Shown in pieces: positions 46,324 through 58,617 of a stretch of DNA of 64,000 nucleotides; position 1 is the stretch's first letter; every line of letters starts with the position of its first letter. Source of the DNA: Melampsora larici-populina 98AG31 (lineage: Eukaryota; Basidiomycota; Pucciniomycetes; Pucciniales; Melampsoraceae); contig NW_006768778.1 of NCBI RefSeq assembly GCF_000204055.1, positions 1,456,783 through 1,520,782 on the forward strand, given 5' to 3'. The position numbers and the translations under genes are program-made. The notes beneath the pieces were generated by a model that saw only the letters and a program-made list of their open reading frames with translations, was not told where the DNA came from and did no database searches.

Positions 46324-47458
46324 GATATATGTTGGCTGGTCTGTCTTCAAATTGAACAAGTGGATTGATTTTTTATTATATAGCTTAAGTGTATCAGAGC
46401 CGTTAGGCTATTAAACACTGCATATTTTTCCAGGCACCGTGTGAAACCCCCTCTGGCTGTGTCAGAGGGAAAGGTTGCTGTTGGCTGATTCAACTAGTAT
46501 ACATGTTTTATCTTTTTGTAATGGACAGGATTTGGCGATAAAGGATGTGGTAAAGGAAGTTTTTTAAATTCCACTCATTGCTTGCTGGGATACATCAAAA
46601 AATTTATGTTGAAGCCACGGGCCCCCTCTGCAGTGAGGGTCCCATCGTTTTGTGGGGCTTGTGTTAAGCTAGGTAAACTTTACATGTGGCTCTGCTGAGA
46701 AGGTAGTTTGGTTAGTTTATTTGGATCCTGATTTAAGCAGCATCTTTTTGCACCTTCCACTTCACTTCGCCGCAAAAATTGTTAAGATTCTAGTGTGTTG
46801 TTGTTTTCATGTTGGTACATACTTTGGTACCACACACACACTGGTTTACATTGAGCGGAAGGGTTGGTAGTGTAACACTGGTAAAACCGTGTTTTCGCAT
46901 TTCATAGGTCTTGCAGTCTCAGGTCATCTACAAGAGGATAAGGGCTACTTTTGGTGTTTTTAACACAACATTCAAGCTGTGCCACTGCCGGACTGTCTTT
47001 TACCCATGAAACTTACATCTGTATATTTACAATCACGTGAAGAACCACACACTACACGCCAGCAATTTCTACGTTGAGGTGAAGCGGAGAAGTGAGAAAA
47101 ACAATTTGAGGGGACTCGATTTTTGGAGCTCACACGCCAAAAATCACGAGTCCGATGTAAGGCACTCTTTGAGGGCGCGGCGAACGCGCTCGTGAGGGGC
47201 TTAGTTGAGCTTAATCGCCATAGAAGGTTTAGGGGATCATGAGATTGTCACTAAGCCTTGGGGCAAGAAGAGATTGAAGCACAGGTTGGTGCTTGATGAT
47301 ATTAGGCAGGATGAGTCTCTCAATGGTCCGTTTGGATATACAATGTTCAAAGCAATCATGGTGCTTGATTTCCTAGTTAATACAAGAAACAATCTCTCCA
47401 GCAGTACAATCAAAGAATAATAGAATTGAGAGGATCAAAGGTGGCGAAATTCAAAAAG
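46324..47458. other. No gene seen, right of the scaffold gap
   Basis: Mixed-composition sequence with no convincing coding frame; the part from 47190 to 47420 has a short open frame without recognised motif. The end is the 3' flank of the next minus-strand gene. Confidence 0.4.
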
Positions 47459-48631
47459 TCATGTGTCAGAATCAGAATCAGAATCAGAATCACTCCAATA
47501 ACTCTCATCCAGTCTTTCAACCTCTTCTGTGATTTGCCTTACTCGGTCCAGATAAGATTCTAGAGCTCCGTTCAAAGCCTTTCCAAAGCGAAGCACGTCC
47601 GTCGCGCTAGGAACGTTGAGACGTTCGAGGTGATCAAAAAAATCATCCACAGAGGTAGACTCGTCCACGACTGGGCGATCAACAATACCCGTCACCACAC
47701 TTCCAATCACATCTTGGAATCCCTTCCCTGTGTTCGAAATTCCCCGTGACGTCTTAGGACGAGGATTCGAAGTAGTAGGTAAACTTGCAGTCCGTATGAT
47801 CGTCGGACGTAAAGCCGCGCGTCTCTTTGGCCCCATCGCTTTGAGGAAGGGAAAAGGTGCAGACAGAGTTTGGTCTTGTCGGGTTTGTGTGCCAGATAAG
47901 ATTCCATTCGAACCAGGTGTTGTAAGAGGCGTTGTTGATTGAGTTGTGAAGGAATCAGGGTATGCCAATTTCATCGCGGGACCAGTATCTTGAGTTGGAT
48001 CCCTGTTGGCGTTGCTCGCCTCCGCTGCAGTCAAATCCTCGCTTGGCGTCCCTTGATCCCAAAACTATGATTAAGCAAGAACAGGCTCAAAGATCAGACT
48101 CGAAATCAAATATAACCCCTCTGATTCAAGGAAAACTCACCATGTTGCACGAGACAGGTCGCATGACCATCTTACGTCTACTCTTGCGATCCGAAAAGCC
48201 AGAAAGACGTGAAGCAGTAGATAATGGTAGATAAAGCTCGTCACTTGGGCCCTCGAGAGTTGATTCCTTATAATTTATTGATTTGCGATCTTGTGGAGTC
48301 ATCTTTTCACGACCAGTGCCACATGAATCGACAACTACTCCAATAAAATATGGACCTGAACTTGCGGTCTTGTGTATAGTAGGGTGAAGTGATTGCAAAC
48401 AGATTCAAAAGTTGATGCCAATCAGTGATCGTGTTGTTATCCAGCGATCAACATTGACAAGGGAGAGATAAAAGAACTCACGACTGGCGAAACACACAGA
48501 GGCCTTGGACAAGAGGTATTGACTGAAGTTTGAATTTTGTGACATTTTTCTTCTCGAGTGGATTGAGAACCCATTGCTCTAGAAGCAGAATAATTAGGAT
48601 ACATTTCTCGTAAATGAAACAAAGATGACAA
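47459..48631 (-). CDS. Hypothetical 327-residue protein with SD-repeat tail
   Basis: Three exons join in frame: 48482-48631, 48141-48368 and 47459-48064, each with GT donor and AG acceptor. It starts MSSLFHLREMYPNYSASRAM (a second possible start is the Met of MYPNYSAS). No signal peptide or membrane span is seen. The middle is polar and Ser/Thr/Pro-rich, like a disordered regulatory region (STTPLTTPGSNGILSGTQTR). A helical stretch follows (VDDFFDHLERLNVPSATDVL, then LESYLDRVRQITEEVERLDE), and the C-terminus is YWSDSDSDSDSDT, which could be a CK2-type phospho-acceptor tail. Clean splicing argues for a real gene; the function is unknown. Confidence 0.65.
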
Positions 48632-50716
48632 TTACAAAACAAAGAGTTGAAAAGGTTATGAAGAATTAAGTGTGCAAGATAAACAAAATCAGAGAGGAAA
48701 ATTAATCAAAATGAATGAGCTTGGCAATTGTTTTGATACTCGAAAGAAATGTGAAGAATGGATAAGACAAAAGAAGGATTTGATCCAAAGGTCATCCCGT
48801 TTTGTAGGCTATCATAAAATTCATTGCTGTTCAATTGTTAGCTCACTACACCCAGTATGCCACGGCAATCATGCTGCAGTGTGTGTGCGCGGGGTCATCA
48901 GACATATTGAACGGCACGTCAGAGTATTTCCATAGAAGATTCAGGGCATCCGGCATCAGATGGGCTTGTTGTCCTGTGTTGTTTGTTCCTTGGCCCTCAA
49001 ACTCTACATTCTTGTGGAACGGGACTTGAGAGCTTCAATGGACCTGAACGAGGTCTTGCCCTGCATAAGGTTAGAGCTGCTTGTCACCTTTCAGAAACAA
49101 TATGTGAGAATCAAGGATACTCCAGAATTAGCGAAACCATAAAATCGACTTTTTGACTTGTCGTATCATCGTCATCTGTTGGTTTAGTCGACACATAAAC
49201 TCAAAAGAAGATATCAAGAGAAGTAACGAAGTAGAAAAGCGCGCTGAAAACCGCGTACGATAAGAACAAAAGGGAGAGGTAAACGATGAAGAGTGCCAGG
49301 AATCACACCAGTCGGAACTGCAAATCCACAGTCCGAAAGACCAATGCGTATAACGGAGCATTGCCCGTCTGTGGCATGTAAGGTGTTGATCACCTTCACT
49401 CAATCTCTCAGTTGGCACGACTCGCTCGAGAGAGAACACAAGAACTTGAACCCTAGGTATGATTTCTGCTAGCTCCGTATCGTCGGTTGAAAAATATTGT
49501 TCTTCTTTTAGAATCCTACGGTAGAGGACTCATATAATGCATCCTTTGTAAAAGTTGAACGGTAAACCCAACCAAAGTGATTTACATCACTGTGAATTGA
49601 TAGAACTGGATTTGCAAGAAAACGCCAAGGACCCTCGTGGGAATTGATATCTCTTCTTGTAATATGAATGCATTTCTTTCTCTTATAGCATGGCATACTC
49701 ACAGAAAACATGAACCAAATCCATCCTGATCCATCTCTTTCATCATTTTCCGTGCAATCTATGCAGTGTTAGGTTCTCACAACTCATGCTGTTTTTTTTG
49801 GACCACAATTTTCATCTTCAGTTGGTCTAAAACATTCGAAAATGCGTACATGGTTAAGCTACATTCCTATCATAGCATATACTCTTAAGATCGACAATTA
49901 GACTCTTTGATGAAAGAGTGGAAGAAGAAATTGATGTCATATGCGTTGTCAACGATGGTATGGTGGACAAGAGTTTGTATGATTGACTGAATTTCAATTG
50001 ACTTACTGAGCTCGCTGATCAACAACTTTTACATCAAAGTCTAGAAGACCAAAAGATGTAAAATTTTAAAAAACACTTTTGCTTAATCCAAGCAAAATAC
50101 TCTTGCGATCATCATGGAATATAAGAGACTAAAAAAATGTATTTGTATATTTATATATTTCTAAGTGTAAAATGCAATCAAAACCAAAACAACTCCAAAG
50201 GAAAAAAAACAGAAAAAAAAACTTGACAAAAAATAAAACAAAACTTCTCCCTTTCTGCTGTAGAAAAAAAATTATATCAAAAGAATAAGATCAAAGGATT
50301 TTTCGTAAAAATCAAAAAAGAATACAATTTTAAAAGAAAATGATAATGGAAAACAAAAACTATATGTCTGCCTGTCCATCCATCCGAACAAAATAAACGT
50401 TCTATTATAAAATATTGTTTGTTTGAAAGAAGTTAAGAACTGTTTTGATCCTAATAGAAAAATTTAACTTCAAAACATCACATATTATCATACGGTGCAA
50501 AACTTCTTCACTTCACGTAATCTTATTGACAAAAAATCAAGCAAAACTCTAAATCACAGAAAGATAAGCTAGAGAGAAAAGAAGAAAGAGTGCTAAAAAA
50601 AGGAAGAAAAAAATCTACTAAAGAAATCAAAAACCCGAATCATACATTCTCAAATATGACGAATTGATTGCCAAAAAAGAAACAAAGATCAAGGAGATCG
50701 TGACTACCTTTGAATT
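48632..50716. other. Intergenic region, no supported gene
   Basis: The stretch up to 49900 has short frames that do not splice together. 50000-50700 is A-rich on the plus strand, the 3' flank of the chitin synthase gene. Confidence 0.5.
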
Positions 50717-53700
50717 TTAATTTAATTGATCTTCAATCGCTTGATTTACAAATGCTTTCTTTTCTCCTAATTCAGTTCCATACATATTTTCTAATTGTTG
50801 TCTAACTCCTTTTTTAGTGATCGTATTCAAATCAGCTCTTGCAAGCACTAGAAAGAAGGGAATCAAAAATCAAGAATTATTAACATCTCAATTAAACAAA
50901 GTAATAAAGTGTTGCTCTTGAGCTTACCAGATCTGATATCTGCAATGATTTGATCATCACCCGGAATCCCACCACGAGGTGAAAATAAATTCACTCCACT
51001 ACCTCTTCTACTTCCCATCCCACCAACATCTCCCATAAAGTTAGGTACTCCTCCCATCATCATCGACCCTGTATTACCCATCATCCCACCTCCCGTCATG
51101 TTCATTGCAGGTAATCCAAACGGACTACCAACTCTTCCAGGTGAATCATTTCTACCCATCATCATTCCTTGTCCACCAAATGAATGAACTGACATAGCTC
51201 TTCCTGCTTGATTTCCCATATCCATATATCCTGCGGGTGGCATTCCCATTCCCATTCCACCACCGAGCATCATACTACCGCCACGGCCTTGATATCCTGA
51301 AAGGAGAGATCGTCCATCTACATTGTGATCAAACAAGCCTGGTGAACCTGTCCTGCTATGACCACCCATCATCGGAGGATCATATGATGTCTCTTGTCCA
51401 TACAACGACGCTTCTCTAGCGGCCGCGTCCTTTCCAGCAATAATCGATCCAATCGATTTATTCGAACCCTGTTGACATTCCATAACAAGATCAGTATTAT
51501 CATCATTATTATATTAACGCATTTGAATGACTCACTCTTTCCCAAAGTTCATTCTCATATTCTTGCCAAGTCTTCAAAGGAATCGAACTTGGATCAAACT
51601 TTCCTTCATCGTGAATGACAACCGTCTTTCCAGATTCTCCCATGACCAATCGAGTATTACCCCAACTGAAATCATCCATCTTCCAGAATGAATAAAGTGG
51701 AAGGATAAATGAAAAGATGGGAATAGCCAAAAGATAAACAAACATCCAACCGATATGTTCAAATTTACGATGGAAGATGAAGATTAGAGCTTGTAAACCG
51801 TAAATTGCTGCAATCATAATGATCGAAGTCATTGGGATCGTTCCAGTTGAGGAAGCAACGAGATAGATAAGCTAAGGAACAGAAAAAGAAAATCAGTCTC
51901 TCCAGCAGTCTTTCTGGAGCTAATCTTGATGGGATTTGAACTCACATAGGCCAAGTATGCAACAGTAACAGGTTGAATCAAAGTCGAGAAAAGATCAATG
52001 AACACAACAAATCGCATAGAAAAGCAGCAGAAACCACACAATCGTTCAATCATCAATAATTCAGCTAAATTGTGAATGGTTGAATTGATCCATCTTCGTC
52101 TTTGTGATAACAGAATTTTCCATTCGTCTGGTGCAATCGTCTTTGCAAACGCGTCTTGGATGAACGTTGTCTTGAAAGAAGGGAAGGTCTTGAGTAAAAG
52201 TGTGGTCAAATATCGATCTTCACCAAGATGAAGTAGATTTTTCATATGCCTAAGAATGAAAAAGGCATCAGTATACATAGTTGCAACGTCTTTCGGACTT
52301 GAGAAGTGATGGGGACACGACATACAATGTGTCGACTCTGTTGACTGAATAGGATTGGATAATCTGATTACTGATCAATAGCGGCTTGTGCTCAGAAGTG
52401 CGCATACGGTAAAGAGTAAAACAACCCGGTAAACAAGTTACTGATCCAAACAAACTCTCGAAAGCTTTAGCCAAATGCTGTAAGACCATTCAGGATGTAT
52501 CCAACGTCAATTTCTGATTCATGGAAAGAGACAAAGAAAGGTGACTCACATGTGAAATGAAATATTCGTAAACTTGCATCATTGTAGTCCATGAATGTTT
52601 AGCATTTGCCAGAGACGTCTCTCCACAAAGTCCGATAATCCTTTGATCATGCATCATAGCTGAAATCATTCGATTCAAACAGAACTTGTCAACTGTCGTG
52701 TCAGCATCAATCATGAGTACATATTCATAAAAGGCTGGGTTGACTCCGATCACGTTCTTGATCTGGTGATATAATTCGAGTTCACATGGGGACATAGGTG
52801 AATCAAAGTGGACTCGATTAAACAATCTCATCAACATCATCTGCGAGTCACGTTTACCCCTGTTACCCGGTCGAGAGCGTTCTGACGGTTTACCGCACTT
52901 TGCGATCACGATGTAAGGAACAACATGACCACCCGATTCATACAAGCCAGAATAGACCTTGGCCATGTTGTGTTGTTTAGCCCCCTCACCAAGACTGAGA
53001 ATACTTAAGGCCTCTGGTTCCTGGTTGGGATCTGAACCCAAGATATCCAATACGATCCGTGGAGTTGGGCGATCGTTTCCGGAACCAATAATCATTCCAT
53101 CGCAAACCACAAAGAGTAATTTCCGTTTATCATCGTATTTCAACTGAGTTACCGAATCAATGGCCTTTCTCAACGATTCTTCACCTTCAGTATAACATGG
53201 GATTTGAATGACAACGAATTTTTCGTGGTCTTCGGGTTGTCGAGCTTTACCGAATTGTAAAGCAGCCAAGAATTTGAAACCAATGATGGATACCATGATG
53301 ATCGAAAAGGCGAGTAGAATATACTGCGAAAACTGGCATTGCGCCGATTGTCGATTATCGACTTTGGCTATTAAGAATAAGTTTCGAAGACATGTACGCT
53401 GTGCTTGTCTAGCAGTAGCTGAAAGATCGAGACCGTTGAACTGATCAGTGATATCACCACCTGCACCTTGTTGAAATAGTTGAACGACAGCAGGGCTCAT
53501 AAACTGAGTGTCGACAGATGGAGGAGAGGTTCCGGTTGGTGTCCGAATGCCCGGTCCAACTGTGCAATGTCGAAAAAGATGTCAATGACGTGACAAGGTA
53601 CGATCAAGATGGAAAAGTTGTTGAGTTAATACCTGTGATGTAATCAGTAAGATCATATACATTGCCATCCAAAATCGCAATTGCTCTCTTCGAGTTGCGG

Positions 53701-56700
53701 GCAAGACTCTTGATTTCTTTGGGGGTCTTACCCATAAAGCCTCTGCGATAGTTGTAACGAAGGTAGTACATTTGCTCGTAGTACCAGTCAGGTCTGGAGT
53801 CTGCATTGAAGGCACGCTGGTGAAGAAAAGAGCATTGATTAAGTATACTCGCTTTGCTTCACTAAAAGAAGCAGATGATAACAAGCTTACAAAATCGTGA
53901 TAGACAGAGTTCGGCTCGACACTCGTGGTATTAGCACCACTGAGAATGATCCAATCGCTAATCCCATTACCATCACCGGTGCAGAGAGCACTGACTTGTA
54001 CGGGGAATAGATTGGTAGCATCCGTACCCCCATATTTCTGGACAGCTGTAGTGGGCACAACCGAAGGATAATGTAATGGTGCAAAGCTAGTCAAGTCGAA
54101 CACTTCTCCTCGGATTGCCACGAGCATATTGCTGGCGTCACTCGTGAATGAATGTGAGCTCAATTCATTAGATGAAAAAACATATTCTCGGGGGCAAATT
54201 AAATTGCCCATGATAGCGATGATAAAGACCGCAATCCCACACACGATCCAAATCATGATCTATGAAAGTTGAATCAGCCATGAGACTTTGCGCAAGAAAG
54301 AAGACAAGTTTTCAACTCACATTGATAGCCAACTTTTCTCGCCAAGCCATTCGAACATCTGGTCGTTTCATTCGACCGATCCACGACAGCAAGAAGTTGG
54401 GTAGGAAAAAAGTAAGAGCCCACACCAAGATTACCCATTTCTTTCGTGCACTGCTTTCTCCAACTTCTTCAGCTACCTCTTCGTGTATTGTGTTAGCGTC
54501 AGGTAGACCTTGCTTCTCACTCCCACCTGGTTTACCAGATCCGTCAAACATATTACGGGATGGTGCATAGCGATCTGTGCCCACATAAGACTTGGTCTCT
54601 GTGTCATTCATAGGTGAGCCATAACCACCTTCGGTATCTGTCATCACTGTTTTGCGATCATCATCGAAATATGCACCAGGATGAGTAGGATGACCGGCCG
54701 CATTCGAGACGAGGGGGAGACCAATTTCCGAAGAGTTGGCGCCAAAGCCTGCTTGATAATAGTTGGGCGAATGAGCACCACCTGTAGCGTATGGGTCCCC
54801 ACTTGTATCGATATGGGATAAGCCTTGAACAGAGGCCTTTTCTTGATACCTTCGTTGCTCATCCGTGTCTAGGCTTCGAAGACGGTCCTCTAATTGCCTA
54901 AAGGTAGCATCCCCCATGAAAACTTTGAATTTACCAAGACAAAGGTCTACCTCAGTCCATCTCATCAACTTTCGTACTTCATCCACCTTCTCTGACCAAT
55001 CACTGATAAGGGAGATTCTGATATTCTCGGCACCAATTGGCCCACATGCTTTGTAGCGTTCCCACCAATCATTTGTCTCTAAGCTAACCATCCATTCATT
55101 CTTAAGCCGCCGTGCGAGAGGAGCCAGGTTGTAGAACTTGATTTGTTGTTTAACCAGTCGAGCGTCGAACTGATTCGAAAGTTGAGTTTCATTTGTCTTT
55201 AAACACCACACAAACCAGGTTTTGGTGTCCACTAGAGTCTCGAAAAGAGTCACGAGAGAGGCGTCAAATTCGGCCACAACTGATTTGGTAGTCATGTCCT
55301 TCTTTCCCGTGTCGACAGTAGGGTCATCCTCAACGGGCGCCTTTTCGGTAGGCACGTCGTGTCTGTTTTTCCGTCGAGTGGACGGTGCGCGCATGGGCCG
55401 CTGAAGCTGTTGAGCTGCAACGATTGTACTCTCATTTTCAGGATGAGTAGTAGTAGTAAGACTGGCGCTGGCGAATAGCTGACGAATGAACGAATTAGTC
55501 GAGCCACTTGGAAGGGTTGAGGTGCGCTTGGAGGCAGAGCTTCCAGCAAAGAGAGTTACGAAGTCGGGTGAGACTACGTCTCGATTTTGATCGAGGAATC
55601 CTTCGACAGAATAGGTGACCGGTCCAGAGTAGTGTGAACATGTAAAGTTACCTGGGCGGTCAACACGAGGATCAGCTGGTTTGGAGGCAAAGTTCGAGTT
55701 GTTACCCCATCGTCGTGCCATGGCGTCAAGCATGGTGTTGTCATCCTTGTTCTTACGCCGGGTTTGATCGTCAATGATGTGAACGAGACCGCCAGGGTTG
55801 TGAGTCAAGACGCGAAGCAAATCCGAGTTATCGATGAATTGCGTCTCAATATCTGGCAGTAAGTGGGGTTGAATCTCTTCGGTAGCGTATTCAGCTCGAG
55901 TGGCGACAAAGAGCTGATTAAGTGCAAACGCATGAGCGCGTTCATTGGCGAGGTTGAAACAAAACGTATCAAGGTTGTTGCCTTCACCCTGACTAAGACC
56001 ACGTCCGATATGATTTTGAGTCCCGGGCAAGTCAACAAGAGCAATGAAGGTTGCAAAGTCATCTTTGCAAAGTTTCTGGTTGATAGTTTCATTGAGCCAG
56101 GTGAAGAGAAGGCCGTATAGTGTCCTTGCCAACTCGTCCCGATTCGCGCTGGCACCTTCAGGATCAAGAAAGACGGTACAACGTTCACCAGATACCATTC
56201 TAGTCTGATAGGTCAGTGTAGACTCTAAAACCTCTGCCCGAACTCCTAAGAACGATGCTACTACATCAAGAACCGCAGTATTGGAAACCGATGCTGCTTC
56301 CGTATTTCGACCGTTATCTTGAGCAAACTCAAGATTTCCAAGGTGAAGAATGGCAGCTAAGAGTTGACAGGTAGATGCGACACCTTTTTTGGGAAATCCG
56401 ATTGCTTTGAAGGCTTGCTTAAGTTGACCAAACGAGCTGGCATCGCTCGACGCTGAAGCACCGTTGCGTGACTGTGATAGGTAACGGAAGGTCTGGACGC
56501 CTTGATTACCGGTGTTACCTCTAAGGGCCTGGCCGGGGAGTTGAACCAAGCCAGTGGTTGAAGGAGATTGGTCGAGGAATAGATGAGCTCGTTCCTCTGG
56601 TGAACCACCAGCGGCAAGATAGTAAAACACATGAAAGTTACGTTCACTCGCAGGACGGTCAATGACCCTTTGACGTTCGAGATAGTATTCCAAGGTTTTG

Positions 56701-57463
56701 AGACCACAGAGTTTACCGTTCTCGGCGAATTGTAGCTCGGTGTATTGACCAAAGCGGGATGCATTAGAGTTATCTGAAGTGAAAGCGTTTCCAAAACTAT
56801 CTAGAATGAATTGAGCAGCCGGGATCTGTTGAACGAGTTTTGAGCCCTTCTTTCCAGGGAGTGCTGATGAAAGATCGGTGATCATACGTGTTGATAAACG
56901 TCGAGCTTCCGATTTTCCACTGCCACTCTCACCGCTAGAAGAATGAAGATGGATGAAGTTAGTATGGTCACATGAGTGCAAGCGCAACATCTATGAAAGA
57001 GAAGAAAGATTGCAAACCTGAGGAGAATGGTTTGATCACCACCAGTCCTGCGCATGTAATAATATGCCTTGCCAGCCAAAGCCCAAATGTGAGGTCCAGT
57101 GCCATAACCATAGCCAGACTCTTGTTCCACTCTCTGCCGCCTATCTTCGCTACAATCTCGCCAATCAGTTGCATAAGCATTGAGGGATTGATCGGAATTT
57201 ACCGAGAGAATCTTGTTGGTAGCAAGAGAGACGATACATCGAGGAGAGAGCCAAATGTAAGGAAGATCGGATAGAAATCGACCCTTGAGAACGTTTAAGA
57301 ATTGATCGGCGGTAGCCTGTTGTTGCTGAGGAGATCCTGAAGGTTGATTCGTTGAGTTGATGAGAGAACAAAGGTCTGTGAGAGAAGTAGGGTCCTGAAT
57401 GTGAGTTGGTGCAATAGATTGACGAGGAGAACCAGCGAAAGGGTTGTTATTATGACCAGACAT
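50717..57463 (-). CDS. Chitin synthase with N-terminal myosin-like motor domain (class V type)
   Basis: Membrane glycosyltransferase that polymerises N-acetylglucosamine from UDP-GlcNAc. Starts [20 protein letters not shown] at 57463. The motor-like domain has a P-loop ([10 protein letters not shown]) and a switch I-like [10 protein letters not shown], but where switch II is usually DIxGFE the protein reads [10 protein letters not shown]. After two membrane spans comes a cytochrome b5-like segment ([18 protein letters not shown]). The catalytic part follows: [20 protein letters not shown], the metal-binding [29 protein letters not shown] and the QRRRW motif in [16 protein letters not shown]. 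More membrane spans follow, then a Gly/Met-rich linker, and a DEK_C-like end ([11 protein letters not shown], then [20 protein letters not shown]). The stop is at 50717-50719. About a dozen short introns are needed. Domain order is that of fungal class V chitin synthases. Confidence 0.95.
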
Positions 57464-58263
57464 GCTGGCTAAGTTGAGCCAGATGAGAGGCTATGATAAG
57501 AGAACGATGAAACTAATCAATCGATCAACCAATGAGAAAGTGCAAGAAGTGGAGAGTGAAGTTGATTGAGTCGAAGGCTTGATGATGAAGGTTGATGGTC
57601 AACCAGAACTCAATGAACAGTTTCAGTTTCAAATGGTCAAGAAGATAAATTCACACAAAACTCATTAAATTAAAAATTGAAAAAAATAATCAGTTTGCAT
57701 CTATTTCACATCACATGTCACCACTTCATTTTGCAAATATCAACTGTCTTACAAATCACACCATTCACATCGTCTACATATTCATCGAAATGTTGGAAAT
57801 TATCCATGATCTATCGTCACTCTCCACTTCACTTCATATATGCAAGCATCATTTACTCATCTCACAATCAAACAGTACCGCAACATCTATGAACTCAATC
57901 CAAACCAAGTGATAGCTAAAGGCTATTCAAGTCTTCATTTTACATCATCAGCTTGCAACTTGATCTATATATTGATCATCTCTGAATTGTAAAAGATCCG
58001 CGTTTCTACTCATTGATAACTACATCAGAAGTATCTGAAACTGAAAGATTTATGAGGTGTAGATGGAAAAAGAAGCCAGGAATAAACACAATAAGCTGAT
58101 CTCCACAACTTCATTGAAGGATTTATTAGACAATCTAATGATCGAATCCACAGGCTAAAAAATCTACTACAAAACTCGACAGGTCTCTTTTTCATAAGAC
58201 TTTTAGATCGTCAATTGGAGATTACCCGCTGAAAATAAGCAGTCAAATGTGATTACTTCGATA
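57464..58263. promoter_or_regulatory. Promoter side of the chitin synthase gene
   Basis: Non-coding, CA/TC-rich sequence upstream of the start codon at 57463. No specific binding motif can be claimed. Confidence 0.4.
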
Positions 58264-58617
58264 TCAAACTGTTGCATAATAAAAACGCTTGATTTTGAAA
58301 AACTTTGACCCCACTTGAGAATTGGTATGAATTTCTTTTGGGCAAGGGAAAAACAATCTGGACAAGTCGGCATTGGAACCCGCTTGATTCATATTTTGAC
58401 TACAACTATGTAAATGTCCTAATCCAATGGCATCCTCACGGGAAGCATCATTAATCATCATTTTTGATACAAGCAAACCAATTCTCATTAATTTACCTTT
58501 ATGATTTTCATATCTTGACCAATAAGGTAAACCAATTACATTAGGATTTAAATCTTTTGTAAAAGTGATGGATCTACTTTGAAAATAATTTGTTCTGAAA
58601 GGTTTCGGTAAAACCAA
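58264..58617 (-). pseudogene. Isolated coding-like fragment, unrecognised
   Basis: A continuous frame that includes LPKPFRTNYFQSRSITFTKD, then LNPNVIGLPYWSRYENHKGK and SREDAIGLGHLHSCSQNMNQ. Codon content looks protein-like, but upstream there is a stop within about 60 bases and I see no partner exon. It may be the last exon of a decayed gene or a lone real exon. The family is not known to me. Confidence 0.35.

Noticed and set aside
49128..49439. Minus-strand 103-residue frame
   Set aside because: No splice logic, no start context, and no domain; likely chance.
53208..53444. Plus-strand open frame inside the chitin synthase
   Set aside because: Antisense shadow of the catalytic domain.
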